This document shows, one piece after another, positions 23,979-36,826 of a DNA stretch of 64,000 nucleotides. The stretch lies in assembly GCA_003184365.1 (NCBI GenBank), contig NKYR01000001.1, positions 372,001-436,000 on the forward strand, written 5' to 3'. The position numbers and the translations under genes are program-made. Numbering within the stretch: position 1 is the stretch's first letter; the number at the start of each line of letters is the position of its first letter. This DNA comes from Evernia prunastri (lineage: Eukaryota > Ascomycota > Lecanoromycetes > Lecanorales > Parmeliaceae). The notes below the pieces were generated by a model. The model did not search any database, was not told the origin of the DNA, and saw nothing but the letters and a program-made list of their open reading frames with translations.

Positions 23979-26900
23979 TCACATAGCATGCCCATATCCA
24001 CTCCCATCATAAGCCCCATAAAGTCCACCGCTTCTGTCTCCAACATGCGCGTCTCTCCTGCTCCCATCCCGCGCCAAATTCATGTGCATAATCGCGTCCT
24101 GCCGCCAGTCGTCATCGCCGTCAATATCGTAGTGGTCCGATGAGCTAGCAGAGGTTGTATGGCTCGGGCCCACCGGTCTTGTTCTCGAATTGCGCCGGGA
24201 AAGGCTTTGAGACTGTGATTGTGCGTGTCGTTGTTGTGATGGCAGAGACCACAGATCGCCTTCGGCCTTGCGGGCATTTTGGGAGGTAAGGGTTGGTTTG
24301 GAATCGTAGCGGGGGGAAGGTGGTGGGGCATCGGAGATGAAATCGAAAGATTTGTTGTCGGGATTACTACGAACTGGGTCAGGCTCGTGGTTGGAGGTGT
24401 AGGCTACGTAGTTGGGGTAGTGCTCTGGCGACGGTAGGTCGGTGACGTTGTGGGATGGAAGCGATTCGTTTCGCGGATTGTATGCTTCGAAGGACGGTTC
24501 GTCGTCGTGATTGCTATGGTCAATTCTGGATGAGAAATTGTTGTTGTTGCTGCGGGGTTCAGTGGGCGTGTCGTCTCTATCTTCTTCAGCTGGTGGCAGG
24601 GGTGGAGACTCGACTATCGAGCTTTCGTATGTTGCTGGCATCTCGGAGACGCCTGTGGGTAAGGTGACATAGTCCTGCGCCTGCGGTTGCGCCTTGTTCG
24701 TTGGTGGTGCATTTACAGTCTTAACATTCTTCAATGAACTTCCTAGTCCGACAACACTTCCCAGCGTACTTCTGGGCTCTGCGACCTCAGTGATCTGGCT
24801 GTCAGCACCATCCGCATCTCTAATGCCGAATTGTGCTATCGTTCTCAATTTCCTGGTGACCCAGCTTGCGAGGATCTTGCCGCGTTGCTTCTCTCCAAGG
24901 CGCGAGCGTGGGAAGTCACCTTTTGCGACAAATGCGACAATGTCAACAACGACTTGGTGTTCGTTGAGTACAGCGTTGACGATGACGGGAACGATGGATG
25001 CGAGATAAGCTTTTCGCATAACTTCGACGAGGACAACGACAAGGCCACCAGCTTGGAAAACCGCGCTGTCAAGCAAACGTTAGCTGTGCTCGTCAAAAGT
25101 TGAAGCGGACTCCAAATGCAACTTACCAGCCATTGGTCACTATGTTTCGGTGACACTTCTCAATCGAGTGTTCGATGTCCATCGGAAAATGGCTCAGTCC
25201 ATTGACCTCGAAAGTCTCACCAATGCCGCCGAGGACAAACAACACCTGCATCTCCACCTGTTGACCTCCGGGACCGATAGGCCGAACTACGTTGTGTAGG
25301 AAGCCTAGATCACCTGTCCTTACATACGTAACATGAGGATCTCCGTCAACCGTTCGACCATTGAATCTTTCGGCGTCAAAAGCATCCTTAGATCCATAGA
25401 AAGACTTCACGCAGGCTTCAGACTGGACCCAGATTTCCCCATATTCGCCAATATGGCAAAGCCTGCAAGTTTCAGGGTTCACGATCGCGATCTGAGTGCT
25501 GACAGGTACCATCCCGGAGTCTTGGATCAGAAGGGCAGAAGGATCAGTGTCAGGATCGACAGGATAAACGAGTCCTCTTCGAAGAGCTCGAGTGTCCAGC
25601 CATAATTCTATGGGCTCGATACACATGTATGATCGTGAGGCGACCATAGGGTTGAGGACATGTGAATAGATGGTGTTGATGGCTGTTCGATCAAGCCCTG
25701 TTCCTGCGAAGTGTAGGCGGACTTTCTGGACTGCGTCTCATCAGCATGCGGTCTCAACCAAAGTGGAAGCTAATCAACACTGACAAACGTCTACCCTTGG
25801 TCTACCTTCGGTTGAGATCATCATGTTCTTCAGCTCGTGCAGTGCAAAGCCTTTACCAGGCATGGTATTCATCGCGTGGTCAAGCATTTGACCAGTGGCG
25901 TAGGTATCCTTGATCTTGTACCTGGAAAGTGTGAGGAACAGAGACATGGGATTAGAAGCAAAATCAACCGGCGAGACAAGGTAAGTAGGTGCTCCTGTAG
26001 AGATGTAAGCCGTAGGCTACGAGTTTGATAGAGCAGCAACGTACCAACAAAGACGCCCATCAAGCAGGTATGAACAAATCCCAGTCCCATTGTACTTCTC
26101 ACGCATCCAAGGACAGGCCTTGAGCTAGTCATCTGGCAAGTCTCTTTTTGTACCTTACAAGTACCCATGATCGTATCATGACCAAGCTGTACCGCGATGC
26201 GTCGTTGATCAGGTGTCCAATATGTCCAAATCAAAACTGGAAAATTAGGTTGAATCCAAGCAGGCTTCATCGTGAAGCCCAGGTCTCGACATCCGCTTGA
26301 CTGCTTCGGTGGCTTTGCAGTGTTATAGTATGAAGGTACTCCAACTTTGAGGACCTGTGCAGACTGCTTAATATGCTGGGATACGATCTTTTGCTTCAGC
26401 AAGTGATCGACTTCTGCATTGACAATGACAGCTTTGACACGGAAGTCAGCAATGATATGGAGAAAAGCAGGCGCATCTTCGTTCAGGCGGTTCTGATCGA
26501 GCGGCGCCATTGGGATCGCCACAGCTCCAAGACAGAAGCAAGCATGCACTGCGTATACGAATTCTTCCGAGTGTGTATACATCAAAATGAGGTGATCTCC
26601 TGGTCTGACGTTGGCCTTGTTCCGGAGATACAGAGCCACCGCCGCCACTTTTTGGTCGAATTTTTTCCAATTCACGCCTTTCCCCTCTTTGCCGCGGCCA
26701 TCGATAGTGCAGTAAGATAGCTCTTCTGCTTGCCTTGCTACGCGCCATTGTAGCAGATCAACAATACTTGAGAAGTTGTTCAAGGGTGTCGAGGTTCTGT
26801 CGTCAATAACCACTTCTCGGTAGTCAACCCCCGAGTATTGCTTGTCCTGATGATGGAGAATTTCTTGCCGAGCTGTAGTCGAGACTTGCGACCAGATGCC

Positions 26901-29852
26901 GCCAACAGGGTCAACGCCCACGGGCAAATTCAGTACAGCTCGCTCGACACCAAATTTAACGTGTACGCAGGGCAGAGAACCTAGATCGAACTCTTTCCGG
27001 CACAGCATGTTGCCGATTTCTCGACGACCATTCTTCATAACTCTTGGCAAAGTGTTTGGAGCTGTGATCATGACACAATAGACTCGCACATGATGCTCTT
27101 GGTACAAGATTTCCATGCACCGCTCGGACAGAGAGTCTAAAAGTGCAGTATCGAGCTGTCGAGGTGGTCCTCCAGAAGTTGTAGGCGCCGTAGAAGCAGC
27201 ATGCGATTCAAGCAAGACAATTGGTAGATGCTCATCGTTTGAATACACATCAAAGGCGGTGCAATCATAGATCTTGGGTACGTTCTTCATGATGCTGATA
27301 ATGAGGTGTTGAACGAAGAAGTAGCGATACTCCGCTACTTCCATGCCGTGCTCCACCCATTCCACCTTCTGCCGTAGGCGATCTTCGTAGAGTCCCAAGA
27401 TGAAAACCTTGCCATCAATAACGCACCCGAGCAATCCAGTTCTAAGAAATTCAGGTTCAACAGCCATAGGAGTAGGGTTTCCCTCCTGGAACTTGTATGG
27501 TCTGGCGTGGAAGATTGTCTCGGTGTGCTTAGGTAACGCCCAGAAGCCACCTGACAGCGAGGGAGAGTCAACCCAAATCTCTCCAATGACATAGGGGGTG
27601 CAAAGTAGGCTCGTTTCAGGGTCTACGACTGCCAGAGTTGCGTCCGGTATCGGATATCCAAAAGCTCCAACTCGGACCGTCCCCGGCTCATTGTCTGCTC
27701 GTCGTCTGGCCTCATCGCCCATGGCCACTACTACCACCTCATTTGTCTTTAACGATTCTTTATCCAAGAGCACCTCGCTCAGCTCTGTTCGTGCTTTAGG
27801 ACCCGCCGGCTTCTTCGGACCTCCACCGATGAGACTGCCGTATGCGTTCCCTGGCATAACAATCTTGGCATCTTTTTTCTCATCATGACTTTCGTCATCG
27901 GAAGAAGAATGTGTGCCTAGTGAACAGCCCATCCGCTCTTCGCCACCAAGCCAATCGCGTACGCTTATTACCATGCCACCGTGCTCTGGAAGACAGAGCA
28001 TGGGGGCCACAAGTTCGCGCGCCCTTGTGTTTCTCAAAGGTCGGAGCCACCTATCCGCTAAAATCTCGTGGAACTCGCTATCGACAGTCAAGGTATCAAT
28101 CAAACATAATTTAACACTCGAGAAGTTAGGCTCAAACTTTTTCATGAAGTTGCGCGTCGTCATAGGATCTGCCTGGTAATTGTATGCTGCACGTTTCAGA
28201 CCTGGATAATCTGCAATCATCAACGTCGCTTTGTATTTAGTGATTAAATTCGCGTAAAGACCAGGGGTCTCAACAGCCCGAGCCTCCATCCAAACGGTAG
28301 TGTGGCCGCCATAAACAGTAAAGAGCAGTCCCAGTATTAGACCAATGCTTTGGCGAGGATCCAGATAACTTAGCAATATTTCTCCTGCATTTGATCCCGT
28401 CATGGGCCGTCCTCCCTTGTCACGAAGATTTGGATTGAATGTATCGTTGCCATTGGTAGGTATGGTCTGAAGCATGGAGCTGAGGCAAGCCATCTGGTGC
28501 ATGATGGTCCTATGGCTCATTACAACACCTCGAAGGTCGCCTGTTGGAGCTCGAGAAAACTCGATGTATGCGAGATCGGGAACGATCAAAGGTGGTATCT
28601 CATCCCTTTTCTTTGGGTGGAGGCTCCCAAACTCGTTCGTTTTCCACCATTCCACTCCTCTTGGCCAATTCAACTTATTGGCTGTGATATCTCGTTGGAA
28701 AGTTTTCAGGTTCACATCGGTGGTCAGCGCTAGGTGCGCCTGCGTGGTCGTAAGTATCACATTCAGTCTATGATAATCTGAAAGACTGGTAGTCGAGACG
28801 TCGAAATCGTTGATCGGAACAGCCACGACGCCAGCAATAAAACAACCCATGAAAGCGACAGCGAAGTCTATGATCTCAGAATCGCGATATATCAGGGCAA
28901 CGCGATCTCCTCTGTATAAATTACTCTTGTCCCGGATCACTTGTGCGACCTTTTCTGCCCTGCTCGCCAATTTTTCCCAAGTGATGGAAGAGAATTCTTT
29001 GCCCTTCTGATCAAGTACCCAGTATGCAGGCCGCTTGGCGTTTGTAAGAGCCCTATGGCGTAAGACGGTGGCTATGTTATCAAACTTCGACATTGGAATG
29101 TTGTTGTTATGAGGGTCATAGACAGCGAACGGGACTTCTCTCGGCTCTAAAGGTAGTTGATGATTCATGGTACCAAGCAGAGGTAGATCACTATTACTCA
29201 ACATTGGAGGTGCGATATTCGCTGTGGGAGAAAACGTATCGGCAGTGGAGTACCGTTGTGGTCCACCTCCGTAGCTGTCGCGTTGAGCTTCATGTTGGTC
29301 TCCTGCAAAGTCAGAGAAGTAGGCTTGATCTAACATGGTCGACTGCCTGGTTTGACTTCCATTCGCGTAGTCACCCGCTTGCTGCCCACCGTAAGCGCCG
29401 TTATTTGCAGGATTGAATGCGTATTGGCCGTCAACGCGGCCTTGCTCTTGGCTTGGTCGTGAGTTATGTGAGCCTTGCCCACTCGATGATGGCCCCGGGC
29501 TTGAATTTCTAACTCCTAATTGTCCACCTGGATAGCTGTTTTGACCATCGGTTGTCGCCTCCAAGCCACCACCAATCCTTACGCTCGGCTGGGCCATGTC
29601 GGACCGAGGCGAAAGTGAGCGCTGGGTCAGCGCAGCGAAAGAGGCAGCACGCGATCCATCATTGGCGGGATGAGCTGTATCATCCGGGGAGTGCAGGCGC
29701 AGGCCTCGGGCAGATTCACCGGGAGGCGCGAGGTACTGGGAAAGGATCAGAGTTCGTCTCTTCTGGTACCCTTTCTGTGTGATTTCCCCATCCTCCAATT
29801 CGACATCAAGCTCCCTCAATTTGGCCTGTAACTCTGGATTCCCCTCTGCCAT
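23979..29852 (-). CDS. CPS1: Cps1/DIP2-type protein with two adenylate-forming domains
   Basis: Homologue of fungal Cps1 (yeast Cmr2) and animal DIP2. Exons 29852-26045, 25994-25789, 25725-25127 and 25065-23979 give 1,899 residues. Residues 1-45 resemble a DMAP1-binding domain (NPELQAKLRELDVELEDGEITQKGYQKRR). Two AMP-binding-like domains follow: the first starts near residue 270 (YWVLDQKGKEFSSITWEKLASRAEKVA), the second near 960 (YCTIDGRGKEGKGVNWKKFDQKVAAVALYL). The last 250 residues are Ser/Pro/Asn-rich and disordered. In the family these domains resemble fatty-acyl-AMP ligases; DIP2 proteins affect diacylglycerol lipids, and Cps1 is linked to virulence in a maize pathogen. The ATG at 29852 is preferred because the upstream frame begins only with non-ATG codons. 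Confidence 0.93.
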
Positions 29853-32345
29853 GATATTTGCGCCTGGCCAGCTGGAAAGCTCTGGAAAGACAGTGGAGCC
29901 TGGAAATGGGAGTGTCCGTCTCACCAAGCATTGAGCTGTCGAGAAGCATCCGACTTTCTATGCATTGCATCGGGCGCCAAAGCAAGCAACGAGCGAAACG
30001 GCCTTTGAAGGTCGAGTACTTGTAGACAAGGGTTCTACTTGTCAAATAGTAGCGGGTGTTTCTGCGCTTATGTACTTACGTGACTCACGGGCGGATTTTG
30101 TTTAATCCGAATCTTTAAATCTTTCCCTTCACACTTGTTTGCACCTCTCTACCTTGGTCGCTCAGATTCACGGACTGATGAAAACCAAAGTCAAGGTCAG
30201 AGCAGATCCGAACAAACCATTCCTATAAAGAATGCCGTGGTTTTGGGGTTTGTGATTTGTTTTTTCCGGTACCCTGTTGAATTTCACTGTTTCTTCTGAC
30301 TCTATTGTGATGCCGAGTTCAATCGCTTTACGAGCAATGAATCTTCTATTAGTTCCTTTGTGCTCACCAGCTCATACTCATACTCTTCTGGGTCTCTTTT
30401 CGCGCGAAACTACCGGCCAATCCAGCATCCATCATACCTGCGAGCTCAAGGCCATATAGGCTTTCAAATATTGGGAAAGCAGAGTCCATCGAAGATATGG
30501 TAAGTGGCCATAACGACGGTGCATCTAGAGCGACAAGCAACGTTCGAATATCCCGCATTCGGCCGATATGATTGTGATCTCACCGTACGATATGGCGGTG
30601 TTGTCTGTGGTTGGAGGGGACGCAACCCTTGTTGCTGCGTCGGCGGACCTCTAGTAGAGTTCATGCCATCTCATCGGTGTCCAGTAGTATTACTGGATAT
30701 GATCAGAATAATGGACTAGCTTGAGTATGATCACTCCGCTCAGCACATCGTAAATGGCTTTCTTGTGAGTAAGTTGCACACCATTTCGAACAGGGTTGGC
30801 CTAAAGACTGCTTAGCGTCTGCCTGGTGGCCTCTTCGAGACCTGCCTGTATGATGAGAACCCTTTTATATCACAGACCTGTTCTGAAGCGTCCTGTTGAT
30901 TCTTTACTTGGAGACCTACTGAAATAGAGAAACTTGGCGACATATCTCTTGCCCTGAATTACTTTCGCTTGCTCATAGCTGACTGCAAAAGATGATTTAG
31001 GGCCTGAACGACAAGACTCGAGAGGTGACTCAGAGTGCATAGTAATTCCATCGCAATCACTTCGAGAAATCTGAAGATGGGATTCTTATTGCTCTGCAAG
31101 ACGGGTCAAAGCCGATGTGCTTTGTGTTATGTGGAGAGTCTACGGCCTGTGTAGACTCGAGAAGAGATAGCGTATGGGTACATAATAAGGATACTGGGCA
31201 CTGATATCTGCCTGTGATCCGCGTGCCTATGCCTTTGTTCTACGAACGATCGTGGCATCTCGCCCATAGCAGATATAGAGCATCTTCGATAGCTGTTATT
31301 CCCTTTTCACTTTTGGATTTCGCAAGAATTTGAACCTGAGAGCCCCACGCTGCATCGTTCAAATCCTGGGGAGTCTACTTTCATAGAGGCGTAGGTGCCA
31401 CGATGCTGATTGGCATGATCATTGCAGAGCGAATGATGCAACGAGAGTCCTACCACATCGGTCTCCATAGTATTCGCTGTCTAGCACAATTTCTGTAAGA
31501 GATTAATCACGCACAGAGAAGAAAAAGTTGGTGATTATATTGGAGACCTATCAAGTCCCACAGAGGAATTTGCTGGTAAGCTGCCAGCGAAGCTTCCAGG
31601 CTTGGGTTCTCTTACGCCAATTTTGGGCTTCAACCCGAGAAAGGCATTGTCTACAGGTAAGATGTACTCCGCTTCGAGCACTACCAAACAACAAGAAAAT
31701 ATCTCTATTGCATCGAACATATTAGTGCTGCCAAAGTCTATGCCGCTGTGACTATCACATTTGGTTGGAATTTCGCTTCAGGCCTGCCGACATACTTGCA
31801 ATTGTGAGAGTTGAACTTGTCGAGCTCCCCCCTATTCAGGCATTTTGACCCTCCTGTCATTCTATATACAACTGTCCCCAACCTCAAGGCTATAGGAAAT
31901 CATAACATAAGGGTAACTCTAGGCCAGGCATCTTCAGCGGGGATGGCGCCAGTGAGACATCTTCGCTGTTAGGAAACAATTCATGGTATACTTTCTGCTT
32001 GCTCTACCTTGTTTCTTTGTCTGACTCTGCTTCAATCAACAGCATGCCGCAAGCCTCTTTGTATGCATTTTTTGTCCGGGAGTACAATGCAATTATGCAC
32101 TTCTTTTGGTTGATTGTGAACACACAAAGAACATTGATCAATGTCTTGTAACCTCCTCTGGTTCCTCTAATTTCTCCAGCTAATTTGCCTTCCTAGCACT
32201 CCTACACAATCTGCTTTCGTCAGCTTACCAATCTAACAACTGCGACGTTCACACCATCCACAAAGTAACATCACAACGATTCGAACATCGGTCCAGAGTA
32301 AGATCCGAGATTCCACAGGGCGTCATCCTAGCAATCGGTTCGACT
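29853..32345. other. Gene-poor region of 2.5 kb
   Basis: No open frame here exceeds about 80 residues and none looks conserved. The outer parts should hold the divergent promoters of the Cps1 gene and of the 716-residue protein. A pyrimidine-rich stretch occurs near 32160-32230. No inverted repeat, transposase remnant or RNA gene is recognised. Confidence 0.5.
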
Positions 32346-34496
32346 ATGGCAGGCGATGGTCCAGCTCGAGACAATTTGCAAGGCGAGTTCATCCCCACTG
32401 AGGTGGTAGAACTTGGACGAGATCTTGATTGTCTGATCGACAATCTCGACTTTGATTATGATCCTGACCATATTGACTGGGATAGCTACCTTCGTTCGAC
32501 GGTGGATCACGATAAATATGCTCCAGAGGCTTTCCGTGAGCTGCATGGATCCTATGACGGTGATCTGGCGAAGGACTCCCCTGAACAAGCATTCGATGAA
32601 TTGGCTGCACAGGCTGACAACCACTCGATTCCTGAATTTCCACACAATCTCAATGATGAAGTTCCGGCAGAGCAACCTCTGGATGAAACCTTGGTTGTAT
32701 CGGCCACGCAGTGGGAGACTCATTCTCCGCCTGGCCCTCCAAACCACTCCAATGATTGGACTTCACTGGAGGAATCATTGGAGATAAATCCCTTTGGAGT
32801 TTCCAATTTCCTTGGCTGTGATCTCAATTTGCAAGCGAATTTCGATCTTCCAGATAATCCATCGGGATTGAATTTCCTCCAGAGTTTGCAGCTGGTCGGT
32901 AGGCAGCCGGCAAAGAGTCCTGATGTGGGGCATATACCGCAACAGCTGCCTCTCTCAATAGGGAGTAGTACGATCCAGGGTTACCGATCGAGAACAGTTG
33001 CTTGGGATGGAACTTTCAGCAAAAAACGCGTGGCAGTAGGAGGAAGCAGTGAGCTGAACCCTGAAATTGAGAGTCGTGCGGAGCTAACGGATCTACGCAG
33101 ACTCTCTAAGGTTTACCGGGGAGGTGCACACCAAAGACAGCCTGATAGATTTCCGGTCCAATCGAATAAAGCCTATGTTGAGAATATCGCATATACGCCA
33201 TTAAAGCAAGCGCCAGAAAAGTGGGACGTCTTCGAGTATACCAAGGATGGTGAGTTAGACCCTTCGAGGCTTTTCTCGGCAGAGGAGATCAATCGCCTCT
33301 TGTTCAATCATCCTCTGCACCGAGGTCACCGCAATCTGAAGGAAAGCCCACTGAGGCTTAGGGTTCACAAAACTCCAGCCGCCTCTGCTAAGAGGTTCCC
33401 GAACGGATTGAAGTGTCGCTTCGCAGATTGTCCAATGCGCACGATAAATCAAGGTCAGCTACTCATTGTAGTAGACGAGCTTTCTGTGCAGCATCCCGAC
33501 CATGACTATTATCTAAACGCGGCTTATGTTCATTTGTGGTGCATCGAGCGCTTCTGCAACTTCCCAGAGATATGCGCGAAGCTGAACGTCTCCACTAAAG
33601 GTCGCGATCCAAGGAAAGAGAGTGGGCGGAGAAACAGGTTTCGTCTGACTCTAAGCGAAGAAGAGATGGTAGTCCGGGATTATGTCGAGGCTTGCACGAA
33701 CAGTGGACTTGGTGGGAATCCGTGGGTTGCACGCTGCCCAAACGAACAAACGAATGGCTGTCCTCACTACGAGCAACAAAATCTTCCATACAGAGGAACT
33801 CTGTGCCACCAGCTTACCGTGACCAAACTGCACTACGGGGGACGAGGCCGTATAAATCTTCGAAAACACAGAGAGGACAGAGCAGGATACGAAGGCGCGA
33901 ACATTACGCGCCACGTCGGCGATCTCAGCAAAGAGGTTGAATTGAGGGATTTTTCACGGAGTCACAGAAATCAAAACCAGCTCAAGCCTAACCCCAAGAC
34001 CGTGAGGTACTATCGCGATATCGAAGAGGAAGAGCCGCCGAATTATCGTCACTCCACACCCAGTCGTCCGCAGACGTATCAACCGCACAGTCGCAACCAA
34101 TACGGAAACGAACCCGCAAATGACCAGACACTTGATCAGGTTACCGTTGAGGCGGCTAACGAACCGAGGCATCATGGTCTTCAGTTAACGATACCACAGT
34201 GGGACCTGGACCCATCAGACCTAGTTGACTCTAAGGATGAGGGGCTTCAGTACACGATGGACCTGGACAGTGATTATCATGATCAAGATATCTGCAAGGC
34301 AGAGATCCAGTTGGAGATGTTGGCAGCGCAAAGAAGAAGGAGGCAATTGGAAATAGAGGATGCGAAAGACAAAGAGGAAGAGTGTAGGCTCAGGAAGCTC
34401 AAGCTTCAGAAGGCTGATGGGAAGAAGAGAGCTAGGGGCGACGGGGAAGATGACGGAGATAGGACTGACTCAAGGGAGAAACGGCAGAGGATATGA
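32346..34496 (+). CDS. Uncharacterised 716-residue protein
   Basis: One uninterrupted frame; function not recognised. The N-terminal 200 residues are acidic. The central part (about 310-520) looks folded: LFSAEEINRLLFNHPLHRG, then a Cys-containing block LKCRFADCPMRT, then YVHLWCIERFCNFPEICAKLNV, and later RCPNEQTNGCPHYEQQNLPYRGTLC. These spaced Cys and His residues could bind metal, but no known zinc-finger pattern fits exactly. The C-terminus (about 640-716) is charged, helical in appearance and Lys/Arg-rich at the end (KKRARGDGEDDGDRTDSREK), suggesting a nuclear or nucleic-acid-associated protein. Similar proteins probably exist in other filamentous ascomycetes. It stands alone after 2.5 kb of non-coding DNA. 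Confidence 0.7.
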   Translation: MAGDGPARDNLQGEFIPTEVVELGRDLDCLIDNLDFDYDPDHIDWDSYLRSTVDHDKYAPEAFRELHGSYDGDLAKDSPEQAFDELAAQADNHSIPEFPHNLNDEVPAEQPLDETLVVSATQWETHSPPGPPNHSNDWTSLEESLEINPFGVSNFLGCDLNLQANFDLPDNPSGLNFLQSLQLVGRQPAKSPDVGHIPQQLPLSIGSSTIQGYRSRTVAWDGTFSKKRVAVGGSSELNPEIESRAELTDLRRLSKVYRGGAHQRQPDRFPVQSNKAYVENIAYTPLKQAPEKWDVFEYTKDGELDPSRLFSAEEINRLLFNHPLHRGHRNLKESPLRLRVHKTPAASAKRFPNGLKCRFADCPMRTINQGQLLIVVDELSVQHPDHDYYLNAAYVHLWCIERFCNFPEICAKLNVSTKGRDPRKESGRRNRFRLTLSEEEMVVRDYVEACTNSGLGGNPWVARCPNEQTNGCPHYEQQNLPYRGTLCHQLTVTKLHYGGRGRINLRKHREDRAGYEGANITRHVGDLSKEVELRDFSRSHRNQNQLKPNPKTVRYYRDIEEEEPPNYRHSTPSRPQTYQPHSRNQYGNEPANDQTLDQVTVEAANEPRHHGLQLTIPQWDLDPSDLVDSKDEGLQYTMDLDSDYHDQDICKAEIQLEMLAAQRRRRQLEIEDAKDKEEECRLRKLKLQKADGKKRARGDGEDDGDRTDSREKRQRI

Positions 34497-34888
34497 TACT
34501 TGCATTCTGAGTTTGGGGATGGCATCGATCATTTATTTGGAGTGTGGATGCAGGCTTTCACTCTTCTGGTCAATTCCCTATATCTTTATAGGGTTCAGGT
34601 ATTTCCATTCAAAGATTCAAAGTATTGAAAATGATCATGTGTTTCAACGTCTCGCGTACCTTACCAGTAGACTTGAAAACAAAAGAGAGTCTTGCCTGAT
34701 TAGGCGTTGTGCATTAGCGTGAAGCCAGGCGTTGCCTAGCCAACGCAGTCAGCGCAACCCGAGGGCCGCTTCGTTTGTTCTGTTTCTCGTCTTCGCTAAC
34801 TTCACCAGCTTCTTCTATTTTGCTCTTCTCCTGCGCCATTCACATTCAGTCTAGAGTACAAGGAGTGGAGCTTGCCAGATACGATCGC
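34497..34888. other. Intergenic
   Basis: About 390 bp between two plus-strand genes, with pyrimidine-rich sequence just before the next start. No feature is recognised. Confidence 0.4.
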
Positions 34889-36577
34889 ATGGACCCAGTC
34901 TTCAGGTTTCCAGCCTCTCCAGGTACTCCTCTTTTCCCCGTCTCGCCTGAACGCGCAAACAGACAACAACTCCCGCAATCGCCATCACTGCCTTCCATCT
35001 CCAACATACAGAATGATCCATTTATAGTGCATTCGCGGGGCAACTCAGATGTTCAAGGCAAAGTTGCACAATTCAACAACCTGAGCAAGCAGGCTGCACA
35101 AAGAAGAAAGGACAGTGAAGCTGCCCTCGAAAGGGCTGTCTTGGGGCGCGAGGAAGCTGAAAATGAGACGAGAAGGCTGAGAGAGGAGAACAGGCTGTTG
35201 AGGCAGGATGTGGAAGAAGGGAGAGCCAGAGAAAGGAGGGTCGGCGAGAGAGTGGAAGGTGTTATGGTAGGAGAAGTAACCGTTACGGAAGGAATCCACT
35301 GATCGCGACAACAGGAGGAGCTGCAACGATCCAAAGAGACACAGGCCCATGCACAGATAATCTACGAAAAGGAGGTTCGAAGGGCGAGAAAAGAAGCCTT
35401 CAGGTCGTCCAGCGCACTAGTGAATCTACAAGAAGAATTGAAGTCCGCCAGAAATAAGTACACGTTGATGAGGGAAGAGGTCGATGTGCAGAGAAGAAAG
35501 GTGAATACGAAGGAGCAAGAGAGCCTTGCTGCTCAGTACCAGCTTGTTGAGCTGGAAGAAGAGATGAAGAAACAGAAGCAGCAAAACAAGATCGTCGAGG
35601 ATGAGCGAGACACATTGAAGGCGAGTTTATCAGAAGAGAAGGTTGCAAGGACAGCAGCTGAGGAAGCGATTTCTTGGCCGCCATCTAGAGATGGAGATGA
35701 GAAAGCCTCACTAAAGAGCCGAAGCCGGAGAAGCGAGAGCATGAAGGAGAATGTGGATCCGGAAGCCCCTCAATTACAAGACCAGCTGGAGTCAGTGAGA
35801 GAGCAATTGAGGATGGAGAAGCGGATGAGGCTTCGAGCAGACGACCAAATCCACTTCATGAAAATGGAATGCCAATTCCAATGCTGCTCCTGCCGCATTG
35901 CTGAGAAACAGGGAATCGAATACGTCCACGACAGTACAATGATTTCGCAAATGGCGGAGATGGCATCCAGGATGGCAGAGGAGACAGAAAGGCCTGTTCC
36001 AGAGCCTGTCACAGACTCACCTCCGGAACAAGTCGCTTCACCAATTCCAGATGCAGCACAAGGGGAACAGCCATCTACACCACCACGACAGCCCTCGCTA
36101 CAGCGTGAGAACACGGACCAAGATCTTCTCAGCTTCTCTCCAACAACAGGCACATTCTACAAAGTGCCGTCACCGACCAAACCATCCTTCTCTCCTCCCA
36201 CTCAAGAAACACCGGCAGAGCCCCCTACACAAGCTCCCCCTTCAACGCCACAAGCCGCCGACGTCCCAAGTCTCCAGACATCTCCCATCCAGCCGACTCC
36301 CTCCTTCACCTTCCCCCACACGCCTCGTCCCCTTCCCATCCCTCCACCACGAACCATCAGCTACACCAAAACGGTCACTGTGCCTCTGAAAGATGACCTA
36401 CCCTTCACCCCTGCGCCAGCGACGCCTGGAGGCATCAGCAGGGAGGCCGCGCTGGAGCAGATTCGACAGAGGAGGGGCAGGGCGCGGAGTATAGCCGCGG
36501 GGAATGGGACGCCGAGGAAGAGGATGGTGGAGGTTGGGGAGTTGAGGAGGGACATTAGTGCGCCGGGCCGGGTGTGA
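34889..36577 (+). CDS. Conserved fungal coiled-coil protein
   Basis: Exons 34889-35266 and 35315-36577 give 546 residues. The N-terminus is Ser/Pro-rich (MDPVFRFPASPGTPLFPVSP). A long coiled coil covers about residues 55-300. Within it lies a conserved-looking Cys cluster, KMECQFQCCSCRIAEKQGIEYVHD (about 312-335). A Pro/Thr-rich linker follows. The C-terminus has SYTKTVTVPLKDD, LPFTPAPATPGGISREAALEQIRQRRGRARS and GTPRKRM..RRDISAP, a pattern I associate with a conserved Pezizomycotina family of unknown function. A cytoskeletal or spindle-pole role is possible from the coiled coil alone, which is weak evidence. The intron (48 nt) joins ERVEGVM|EELQRSKE in phase. Confidence 0.75.
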
Positions 36578-36826
36578 TGATGGACCGTGGATAGGAGGAG
36601 AGTAGGCAGAGAGCGATCAAAGTGAACGAAGAAGAGGGTGTGAAGTTGACAAGGTGGTCAAGTGTGTAGTGTAGTGTACATGAGGGATTGTATACATTTT
36701 GACATAGGAAAAAGAAACTGTCAATAATTGGCTTTGGGTGTGTAAAAAAATGCTGACAGGATTCATTCGTACACCTCGGTTCAGGACGCTGGGCTATGCT
36801 ATCGCTAGCCGACCTTGGCTCATAGT

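Noticed and set aside
31330..31375. B-box-like GTTCAAATCC suggesting a tRNA
   Set aside because: No A-box or foldable D- and anticodon arms lie at the required distance on either strand.
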